Origin: Phytophthora sp. 'mugwort'
Taxonomy: Eukaryota > Oomycota > Peronosporomycetes > Peronosporales > Peronosporaceae
Assembly (NCBI GenBank): GCA_033558025.1
Contig: JAUCEF010000006.1
Location: forward strand, 1,178,001-1,242,000
Direction of reading: 5' to 3'
Length of the DNA stretch: 64,000 nt
The position numbers and the translations under genes were made by a program. Position 1 is the stretch's first letter, and each line of letters opens with the position of its first letter. Positions 56,015-64,000 of the stretch are shown here, piece by piece. The notes below the pieces were generated by a model. It saw only the letters and a program-made list of their open reading frames with translations, made no database searches and was not told where the DNA came from.

Positions 56015-56484
56015 CTAGACCATGCCATCGAACGGAAAGCACTGGTCGAGCGCAGACAACACGCCCATGCGGATGCCAAAGTAGAACATACGGCGACGCA
56101 GCAATTGGGGAGCAAACTTCTCGGGCAGAGGCTCGGCGCCAAACCCCACGAGACATTCCATGGCGTAATCGCCTTTCCAGCCCGAGCGCGTGCGGCCGTT
56201 GGGTTTGCGCCGCTGGCGGGGCGTAATATGTGTCGGGTTCGTGTTGAACAGCACGTTGTGCGTGGCCATGCCCAGTTTGTCCATCGCCACGGGGAACGGA
56301 TTCAGCATCGCCTTGCCGTTTGCGTAGAGGAAGTCGGCTCGTTGGTTCTGCACGGGCATGTACTGCACGATACTTCCACACAATGTGTCACTATGCTTTT
56401 CCAGATCTTCATTTGTTGACGACGAGATGCCGCCAACGCCCCACGGTGAGAAGAAGGACTCTTGCTGGGCCAGCTCGACTGAAG
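56015..56484 (-). pseudogene. Mannosyltransferase-like fragment (copy 3, truncated)
   Basis: About 155 codons matching the C-terminal third of copies 1 and 2: ELAQQESFFSPWGVGGISSS, LCGSIVQYMPVQNQ, FLYANGKAMLNPFPVAMDKL, THITPRQRRKPN and LLRRRMFYFGIRMGVLSALD, then a stop at 56015. The part with the DxD motif and the TM anchor is absent; homology ends abruptly at about 56484, where plus-strand Myb-like sequence begins. The remaining frame is clean, so the truncation may be recent. Confidence 0.75.
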
Positions 56485-57326
56485 GCCCGGGGCTGGGACA
56501 GCGTCGCCGAGCAGGTCAACGAATGCGCAAGAGCACTTTTAACGTTGGTGCGTTCCAAATACCAACACAAGACACAATAAGGTTATTGCTCATATCGTTT
56601 AACTAACGTTACAGACCAGCTGAGGTCCAAGTATGCGCGCTTATGATGGACTACGAGTTATTCCGGGACATGGGTGGGGATCGCAACTTGAGTGAGCAGG
56701 ACTGGGACAAGCTCATCCTCGACATGCCTGACAACGCTAAACGACTGCATTTACTCAAGGAGTCAGGCCTCCCCATGCTGATATTTGCCGTCGTATTGCT
56801 ACTGGGAAGGAAGAAGTGGTGGAGGTTAAACAGTCGCCTCATGCCCGGACCACCACAGTGCTGCCCGTGAAGCGGGCGAATGGGCCGATTGGTGCGTTGC
56901 CCGACGCCAAAAGGGCGCGTGGACAGCTCTTTAGCTGGGGCCTTCGCGAGGAGAAATTGGCGTTGTTTTTGCTGGTGAGCTAAAGTTGACCGAGAAAAGT
57001 CCGTCGAGAACGGCACCAAACTCGAAGTGTGGCACGACGTGACCAAGCAGCTTAATCAGCTTTGCAAGAGCTTCAATGAGGGCAAGGCTTTAGTGAGTTG
57101 CATCGTGTGGCGTTGTTTATCACTCACGATTCGGCTGCTTTATGCAGAAGAGTTTAAGGACAAGCACTTGCAGCTGATCCAATCATTCGAGCAGTTCAAA
57201 CATGTGACAGGCTTCACCGGTGACCTCAAGACGGCCCCATCAAGCGAGCAGGACTGAGACAAGATCATTGAAGAGCGCTCACGGTTTTCGCTTGTGGCTT
57301 TCCGCATGTCGGGGCGTGTAGTCTGA
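56485..57326 (+). pseudogene. Tandem Myb/SANT-like domain gene remnant
   Basis: Two blocks fit the Myb/SANT (Myb_DNA-bind_3-like) pattern. The first is ARGWDSVAEQVNEC, an intron ending at 56612, then QLRSKYARLMMDYELFRDMG and EQDWDKLILDMPDNAKRL. The second is NGTKLEVWHDVTKQLNQ (about 57010-57060), an intron ending near 57148, then EFKDKHLQLIQSFEQFKHVT and SEQDWDKIIEERS. A frame shift near 56768 and stops at 56867 and about 57257 suggest a pseudogene. Such proteins usually belong to Harbinger-type elements in oomycetes. The 5' end is cut at the boundary with the mannosyltransferase fragment. Confidence 0.55.
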
Positions 57327-57417
57327 TCTCAGGTATGATTTGGTTATAGCATCTTCTTCACAACTCGCGCAGCACTAACTTTTATCTGTTTGTGACTAAA
57401 ATTGTACGAACAGGAGA

Positions 57418-57798
57418 CATGTCTAGCTATAGAGTGGAGCCTGCAAGTGTCAACGAATTTTTGGTAACGGGGGCACTACAGCGATCACAAGTCGAAGATG
57501 AGCTTAACACGGAGTCCGTCAACGCGGTAATTGCTGCCCAGGTCTCGCTATCAGCCAGCGCTCTATCGCAACTATTGTCAACGACGACGACCCCGATAAA
57601 CGCTCTACAGTCTTCTGGTACTACGGATCAACCTGACCAAGCGGCGGCGTCCATTCCAGCCATCGCTCTTGCTCCCGCTGGTACGGCGCCAGCCGTCCTG
57701 ACGCTGGAACTGCACGACAATTTCAACATGTTCCTGAAGACGGCTACGGCGTATCTCGTCATCGTTATTAGTGATCACAACCAGGGAGGCGACGAGTA
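57418..57798 (+). CDS. Hypothetical open frame after the Myb-like remnant
   Basis: 126 codons, MSSYRVEPASVNEFLVTG..., rich in Ala, Ser and Thr, with no TM segment or recognisable motif. It may be the C-terminal part of the preceding Myb-like gene. Low confidence as an independent gene. Confidence 0.2.
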
Positions 57799-58174
57799 AG
57801 TTCGCGCAGCAGTAGTCTGTGCTCGTGGTCGAAGGCCAACTTCAAGTTGTGGATGTTTCAGTGCCGTTGCACGTAGTATTGCAAATATTTCTGTGAACGG
57901 CATTGTCGTGCCCTGCACTATAATAATTTGGTTTATTGATTGGCAATTATTGCAGCACTCTTTGTAGAGATCAAGTGCCAGTTTGAAATGGTGATGGACA
58001 AATCCACTGTCTCGCCTTTTTTAGGGTTCACCTCCCTCCCCTCCTCTAAGTCCGCACTTTCCATTTTACAGTTAATCACACTTCTTCAACACATCATGGA
58101 ATGCATACCGTACTCGTTTTATACTTAAGCAGCAGCAAGCAGTACAGTAACTTTTACCGACCTTATACGCCGCA
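57799..58174. other. Promoter region of the 7TM-kinase gene
   Basis: A 376-bp spacer without coding signs. It holds a core promoter at 58051-58070. Confidence 0.5.
58051..58070 (+). promoter_or_regulatory. Core promoter of the 7TM-kinase gene
   Basis: TCCGCACTTTCCATTTTACA has an initiator-like GCACTTTC followed by CCATTTTAC, close to the oomycete Inr/FPR pair, about 105-125 bp upstream of the ATG. Confidence 0.6.
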
Positions 58175-60889
58175 ATGGTGTCTCCAGGACATCGCGGCAC
58201 CGGCGCCGCGTCGCCGCGCACGAGCTTCGTGCTGCTGGAGAGCGACGGCCAACTCTCGCCCGGTCTGCTCCGCAGCACGCACAGCGACGGCGGACTTCTG
58301 CGTACTCAACCGGGAACGTACCGTGCGCCTCAGTCCCTACACTCGTTGCGCCGTCTGTACCCGCCCACGCCGTCGGCCCGCAGCGACGGCGACGGCGAGC
58401 GCGAGCGCGGCAACCGCCGGCGTCTGGACTCTATCAGCGACTTGTTCCCCATGACGGGGACCAGCGTCTTCACTAACCCAGCCAACATCATGCCCACGAG
58501 AGAGGCCTCGATCCTCATCGACACGGACGTACAGCAGGCCGCGGCACAAGACGCAGGACAGCGACCGGGGCTACAACAGGCAGGCTCTTCAATCCTTCAT
58601 TCAGTGATGGAGCAGAAGGGCGAAGGACGAGGCAGCCGACTCACCAGCTCGACCAACGTGTCCGGACGGAACGTGTCGTTTGAAGGAGACATTATGGACC
58701 ACAACACGCCCAGTGAGAACACACGGTCACGCAGCAGTTTCCTGGACGGGATCCCGCCAATGCAGCCCGTGGAACGTGGTGCACGATGGGCGTTGAGACT
58801 CCGTAAGTGCCTCAAGTGTCAGTGTCGACATGTGCATCGATGGCGATTGAGACAGCGAGCCGTGTCGCTCTGGAGTCGCTTGATGCCCAATTGGGACTCG
58901 CTTGTGCTTAATGTGGCCTTAATAATGGCCATACTGGGTGTGGTTCTAGCAGTGATCATCGCCAAGGTGCTATCCGATGCAGCGCCCGAACACGTCCACA
59001 TGGTTACGCGATGTGCAGTTCCTGGACGTATGGAGAGCTACACGGCGTCGACGGCGTACTTGGCTGGAGTATTGATTCCAACTACCAACAACTTGGTCTT
59101 CTTCATTATGTCGCTTTGGCTCGGTCTACTCTGTAGTTGCAGTCGCAAGCGTGTACTACGGAGTGCACCATGCAGCATCAGCTCCAACTTGAGTACGTCT
59201 CAATGTTTGTTTTGTATTGCTCTATTGTGATATTTCGTACTCACGAACTCCGTATTGTTATTTTTTATTTTATAACAAACAGAATCGGCGTTCATGCTCC
59301 CATGCTATGAAGCGATCTGGTATACTATCGCCGCACTGTCAGCTGCTGGATTGGTGCTGTATTTTGTCAGCTTTCAAGCGTACAAGAGCGAGAGCGGCAA
59401 GACGTATAACGCGTTGACTTTGGACGACGACCCAAAATACCCGTGCAGTCTCGTCACCATGCCATCCGTCTGGGTGCTGCAGCTGCTCCCAATGCTCATG
59501 ATCCAGCGCAGTGTCTCCCAAGAAGCAGTACTGCGTGCAATCCTGTACTCTGGTGCCGTGTGTGTGATCTTTGTGGTCTGCTACATGACGCTCTTCAAGG
59601 TTGGCCACGATATTGCAGATGCGATCGCAATGACCATTCACGTGCTCTTGCTCCTGTTCTACTTGTGGGCCAAGTTCGTCTTCCACGCACGCGCCACTTT
59701 CGACTTCTTCTTCGTCGCTGCGGTGGTCACGTCGCTCGCCAATATCGCGAGTGCCATCATGGGCCTCGCGCACATTGACGCGACCTCTGCGCTGCCAGTT
59801 ATTCACTGTGTGGTCACTGGACTGGACTCTTTAATTGTCGTCGCCGTCTTGCTATCGCTGCGTGCCGATACCCGCTACTGGCTGGCCATTGATGACAATG
59901 GATCGGGTATGACAGCGTCGTCAAGCGCAATGCGCCGGTACATGAATTTGCTCTCGGAGCGCGGCATGATCACGAATTTCTCCACACGGACGTCAGTGTA
60001 TGATGTGCATCAAATGATTGAGGAACACCGACATAATGTGGTCGATTTCTCGGCTCTGGCGCTCGAGTGCATTATCGCGCAGGGTGCCACGTCCATTGTA
60101 ATGCGTGGCACAATGCGTCGGAGCAGTCCGGAGCCAATTGCGCTCAAGATTTATACCGATGTGCAAGTCACGAACGACGAGGTGCAGCGATTCTCACGAG
60201 AAACGGCGCTGAATGTGCAATTGTCGCACCCGAACGTCGTGCGCTTCTTTGGTCTCTGCGTTGTGCCCCCGTCGATCTCTCTTATCTTTGAGTTTTGCGA
60301 GTATGGCGCGCTGGACGTGACGTTGCGTGAAAACCCCGAGATTTGGACACTAGCAGCGAAGCTTAAAGCGTGGCTGGATGCGTGTCGTGCCGTCGCTTAT
60401 CTGCACAGTTTCTCGCCCCCGCTCCTCCACCGCGACATCAAAACGGATAACTTCTTGGTAGGCCAGGATTTCCTCATCAAGCTCGCAGATTTTGGTGAAG
60501 CCAACTTGCTGCGGCCACGGACAGATGGCACCATGACGATTGCCGGCACAGTCGACTATATGGCCCCTGAGATGATCAAAGGCGGCAAGACGGCGCGGTA
60601 CGGCACAGCTGTCGACGTTTATAGTCTGATGATCACGCTCTGGCAGATTATGGTGCCTAGTCGCAGTCCATGGGAAGCCAAGTCTCATCTTGAAGTCTAT
60701 CGGGCAGTAGCTCATGGGGAGAGACCTCCACTGCTTCCTACTATCCCGAAAGCTTGTGCTGAAATCCTCGAGGCTGGCTGGGCTGCTAATCCAAGTGAGC
60801 GTGTCGCTGTCGAGGATATTATCCCTTGTGTCCATCGTTTATGGCTGCTAGCGATGCACCAAAAGCCTCTCAAGCACACGAAGCTCTAA
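58175..60889 (+). CDS. Seven-TM receptor-like TKL protein kinase
   Basis: Two exons, 58175-59192 and 59283-60889, with a 90-bp GT-AG intron; splicing gives NLKSAFML in frame and 874 residues. The N-terminal 235 residues are polar and Ser/Arg-rich without a signal peptide. About seven hydrophobic segments follow (near 240-262, 292-318, 344-368, 402-426, 438-460, 468-492, 498-524), resembling GPCR-like kinases known in oomycetes. A kinase domain (about 600-855) has IALKIYTD, EFCEYGALD, HRDIKTDNFLV, LADFGEANLL and YMAPEMI, all catalytic residues present. It should sense a signal at a membrane and phosphorylate Ser/Thr; ligand unknown. Convergent with the gene at 61005. Confidence 0.85.
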
Positions 60890-61004
60890 AGCGTCTACCA
60901 CCCCAGACGATGGGTCGTACTGTATCTATGTTATAATACTTGGTGAGTACCTTTTTGGTTGATCATTGCCTGCTCGCAAATACTTGAAGTACTACGCAGT
61001 GAAA

Positions 61005-64000
61005 TCACAGTTCTGTTAATGATCGCGTAGGCTCCGATGCATGGGGATATCCCTCCCCTTTGTCACGATGGCGGTGCTTTCGTAACGAGCTGCTCTTCTT
61101 GTGATGCGAAGAAGATGAAGCCGAATCGTCCTTCTCTTTCTTCTTCATCTTGCTCTTGGACTTGCTTTTGCTTGCGCCAGGAGTAGCAGAGAGCGACCTT
61201 GACGACACACTTTGCTTGCGTAGCACCTTATCTCGCTGAGCTTGACGCTGCTTGAGTTGCAATCGTTTCTTGCGCTCTTTTTCCTTCGCTTGCATTTGTT
61301 GCCAATCCGTGTCGAAAGCTTGCGATTCGACTTGCCCCAGTGCGGGTTCGTCATCCCCCGGTACGTCGTCTAGATCCTCGAGACTGCCATCGATCGACGG
61401 GGTACGCGAGGACGATGGTCTCGTAGACGCCGCGTACTCACCGAGCTCGACGTTCTCATCCGCTGACGCCGGGGACCGAAGAGACGATGATTCTCTACTT
61501 TCGGACAAAGAGAGAGCTCTGGAACTGCTTGTCGGCAATTCTAGCACAAAAGGCCGCTTCAATGGGGTCTTGATCTCTAAACTCAAAGCCTCATCATCTC
61601 CCGAAAGCGATTCCTTGCCGTCATCCTCGCTGTCACCACGTTCATGATCAAACGCTTTCAAGTCCAGTGGTGAAGATCCTGATAACAAATCCACGTCTCT
61701 AGACTTGTCAAAAATGTCGAAAGCAGCATCTTCCTCCTGGACCTTCTTCACCGTTGCAGCGTCTGTGACTTCTCCCACTACGTTTACCGTGAATACCGGT
61801 GAGTTCTCCGCCAGGTCATTACTTTCTCCAGTTAAAATCACATTATTTGTGCTTGAAATTGGTGTTCCCACTTCTTCCATTGGTGCTTGGTTATCCATCA
61901 AAAGAGACGCTGACGTGACATCCAGATTATCCTCATTCTTGTGCTCGTTCATGAGCAAAACATTGGCTGACTCCACGTGACTGTTTCCGTCCAGAAGACA
62001 CCCCAACTCTCCATCACTAGGACGGCTAATCTGTACAGTCTCATCTCTCAATGTACTGACAGATATCCAATTCGTGCTTGGAACGGAACCTCGGGGACTC
62101 TCATGCTCTCGAGGAACTCTCGCCTTAGCCTCCGAGCTCATATCCAGTAAGTTTGTCTCCATAAGATCTTCCGTTGTGACAATATCAACCGTTTGTGATG
62201 AACCAGATGTGCTTCTGCGTGACTTGTGTCTTCGGGATTTAACCTTCCGCATCTTTGTCCAGTTAATTGAAAAGTCTTCCGCTTCGTCGGCTACATCTGA
62301 GTCTTGTGAATCCAAGGAGTCGGCTAACACGCCAGTGGCTTTGCTCACTGGTGCCACAGATTTCACAGTACTGGATGACATCTCACTTTCCTCCTCATCC
62401 GTTAAGGACGTTGAAGGCGCCTGGGTGAATAACGGACTTTTACTCTTCAAAATTGGTGCAGACTTCGACTCGGACGTGAGATTCTTGTCCTCTGAATCAT
62501 GACCGTCATCTCCACCGTATAATTTGGTAACATCACGATCATTTGCTGTGTCGAACAGAGCATCGATCGGATCCTCCTCGGCTTGCTCCTTCACAAGCTT
62601 TACAACAGGAACAATATCAACCGAAGACGGCAGTACCAACGTCTCTTCAGAGGTCAGGTTAGTAGGAGCATCATCCACGTCGTCAACCTTCCGTCGAGAT
62701 GATTGCTTACCACGTCGTCCGCTTAATGATGTGAGCTCGGGATCATCATCGGCGTCATCTTGGGCTGGGCGACTTAATCGACTTCGCGATGTCGCCTTCG
62801 TTTTAGTCGGTTTGAGGGCAAGTTCTGCGTCATCGTCACTATCCTCTTCTTTGCTGGCATCTGCCACCTTAGCTTCTGTCTGAAAGAGAGCTTCGTAGCT
62901 CGTAACACCACCAAGAGCTTCCTTTTCATTCGGACTGTCTTCGAACAGATCAGCAAATGAATCTTTGCGTTTCTTAACGTGCTTTTTGGAACTTGGAGGT
63001 CTTCGTTTGCTCTCCCGGGTTGCCACTGGCCGAATCCTTGAAGCGTAGGCGTTGCTGGGCTCTTCGTCGCTGCTGTCATTGTCGAAAATACTCTCTTTCC
63101 GAACCCTTGAGCCGTGGTTAAGCTGCGGCTTCTTGCTACCTCCCGTTCCTTTTCGAGTGCGAATCAGGTGCTTCAATGCTGCCAACTCGCTTTCCAGAGA
63201 ACTAATCTTGTCCACAATAATTTCTTCAACCTCATCTTGAACTGCTTCGTCGCCGTCCTTGGATATGATGGTACGAGCCGTGGAACTTGCAGTCGGTATA
63301 GACGAAGCATTGTAATCGCGTTCACTATTACTACGGACTGCCTTGTCCAGTACAGTCCGCGCAGGAATCAATTCTGCCGACTCTGAGCGAGTAACATGGC
63401 GAGAAACTGCTGCACGACGCGGAAATCGAGCTGCCACGTAGCCACCTGTAGCCGGGTCGAACACGTAGTCATTGGGTTCTTCAAACTCAGCGAAGAACTC
63501 ATCGACAGACTCCTGACCTTGCGCCTTCTTTGAAGTAGAGCCACGTTTCAGGTCGTCCATAATGTTTCCAGGAGTAGCATCCAGTAAGGCAGTTGAAAGT
63601 AATGTGCTGCGGTCACCTTCATAAACTGTACGAGGTTGAAGCCTCGTCGGAACAGCATACGTCGCCGATCCAAATGCAGAAGCTGATTGTACATTGCTCC
63701 AAGTGAAACCAGGTCCCTCCGACTGAGTTGCATCTTTACGGTCATCCAGCAACGAAATGACTGTCGATCGTCTCCATTCCTCGATAGGTTTGTTAGCACC
63801 TGTCAGGGGATCAACTGACTGCGGTTCATTTCCAAGCATAAAAACATCAGCTTCATCAACAGATCTCCGATGATCAAAACGCGACACACCAACGGCAGTA
63901 GCACCGTACGACGCTCGATCAGTGGTTGCGCCCTCATCAACACGAGCAGTCCATCCACGGTCTGCATTGGTAACGGATACGTTGTTCTTGGGAGACTCGA
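61005..64000 (-). CDS. Large disordered Ser/Asp/Lys-rich protein, 5' partial
   Basis: The minus-strand frame is open from the right edge to a stop at 61005, about 998 codons, so the start is outside the window. It is a low-complexity, mostly disordered protein rich in Ser, Asp, Glu and Lys. Features are short ordered motifs near the front (DPLTGANKPIEEWRRSTVIS, VFDPATGGYVAARFPRR), one likely coiled coil (EEIIVDKISSLESELAALKH, about 63180-63240), repeated acidic-basic stretches (KKHVKKRKDSFADLF, KSRRHKSRRSTSGSS) and a very basic Ser/Lys tail (KSKSKSKMKKKEKD, HRHRDKGEG). Clean frame and uniform coding bias argue for a real gene. Function is unknown; a scaffold or nuclear/cytoskeletal role is speculation. 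Tail to tail with the 7TM-kinase, 115 bp apart. Confidence 0.75.
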   Translation of the reverse strand, partial: ESPKNNVSVTNADRGWTARVDEGATTDRASYGATAVGVSRFDHRRSVDEADVFMLGNEPQSVDPLTGANKPIEEWRRSTVISLLDDRKDATQSEGPGFTWSNVQSASAFGSATYAVPTRLQPRTVYEGDRSTLLSTALLDATPGNIMDDLKRGSTSKKAQGQESVDEFFAEFEEPNDYVFDPATGGYVAARFPRRAAVSRHVTRSESAELIPARTVLDKAVRSNSERDYNASSIPTASSTARTIISKDGDEAVQDEVEEIIVDKISSLESELAALKHLIRTRKGTGGSKKPQLNHGSRVRKESIFDNDSSDEEPSNAYASRIRPVATRESKRRPPSSKKHVKKRKDSFADLFEDSPNEKEALGGVTSYEALFQTEAKVADASKEEDSDDDAELALKPTKTKATSRSRLSRPAQDDADDDPELTSLSGRRGKQSSRRKVDDVDDAPTNLTSEETLVLPSSVDIVPVVKLVKEQAEEDPIDALFDTANDRDVTKLYGGDDGHDSEDKNLTSESKSAPILKSKSPLFTQAPSTSLTDEEESEMSSSTVKSVAPVSKATGVLADSLDSQDSDVADEAEDFSINWTKMRKVKSRRHKSRRSTSGSSQTVDIVTTEDLMETNLLDMSSEAKARVPREHESPRGSVPSTNWISVSTLRDETVQISRPSDGELGCLLDGNSHVESANVLLMNEHKNEDNLDVTSASLLMDNQAPMEEVGTPISSTNNVILTGESNDLAENSPVFTVNVVGEVTDAATVKKVQEEDAAFDIFDKSRDVDLLSGSSPLDLKAFDHERGDSEDDGKESLSGDDEALSLEIKTPLKRPFVLELPTSSSRALSLSESRESSSLRSPASADENVELGEYAASTRPSSSRTPSIDGSLEDLDDVPGDDEPALGQVESQAFDTDWQQMQAKEKERKKRLQLKQRQAQRDKVLRKQSVSSRSLSATPGASKSKSKSKMKKKEKDDSASSSSHHKKSSSLRKHRHRDKGEGYPHASEPTRSLTEL

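Noticed and set aside
61252..63386. Ser-rich plus-strand open frames opposite the disordered protein
   Set aside because: They reflect complementary low-complexity codons; the minus strand frame is continuous over 3 kb.
1..64000. CRISPR arrays, bacterial operons, Shine-Dalgarno sites, rRNA genes
   Set aside because: Spaced identical repeats and rRNA sequence are absent, and the genes have spliceosomal introns, so the window is eukaryotic nuclear DNA.

Overview
The window is nuclear DNA of an oomycete, most likely a Phytophthora or close relative. I infer this from host genes with a few short GT-AG introns, oomycete-type core promoters (an initiator like TCATTCC followed by CATTTTGCC), typical oomycete families (7TM-kinase fusions, PTEN-like phosphatases with a PH domain, small secreted cysteine-rich proteins) and a mix of transposons common in Phytophthora. 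No species is assigned.

Host genes lie in islands. Island 1 (11.8-17.3 kb, all minus strand) holds an AAAP amino-acid permease, an atypical protein kinase and an FBT/BT1-family transporter. Island 2 (26.4-36.2 kb) holds a PTEN-like phosphatase with C2 and PH regions, divergently paired with a six-exon gene that joins an N-terminal pseudokinase-like region to a C-terminal TKL-type kinase, then a secreted cysteine-rich protein and a type II membrane mannosyltransferase-like protein. Island 3 (53.8-64.0 kb) holds a second mannosyltransferase-like gene, a truncated third copy, a seven-TM/TKL kinase fusion and a long disordered protein running off the right edge.

The rest is mostly decayed transposons: PIF/Harbinger transposases and Myb/SANT partners (1-1.3 kb, 38-40.6 kb, 42-43.3 kb, 56.5-57.3 kb), hAT remnants (2.5-3.8 and about 41 kb), a piggyBac element with TTAA target sites (4.83-9.50 kb), two MULEs (18.8-24.1 and 44.7-46.1 kb), a Crypton tyrosine recombinase (20.1-21.7 kb), a DIRS-type retrotransposon (48.95-52.46 kb), an Ulp1-like protease fragment and a mariner-like MITE. 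Element boundaries could be read directly for the piggyBac element, one Harbinger element, the MITE and a 3.5-kb TG...CA insertion that splits a MULE open reading frame.

Signalling (kinases, PTEN-like, 7TM-kinase), transport and glycosylation dominate the host genes, but nothing shows that they form one pathway. All gene models come from reading frames, splice sites and recalled family motifs; no database search was possible.
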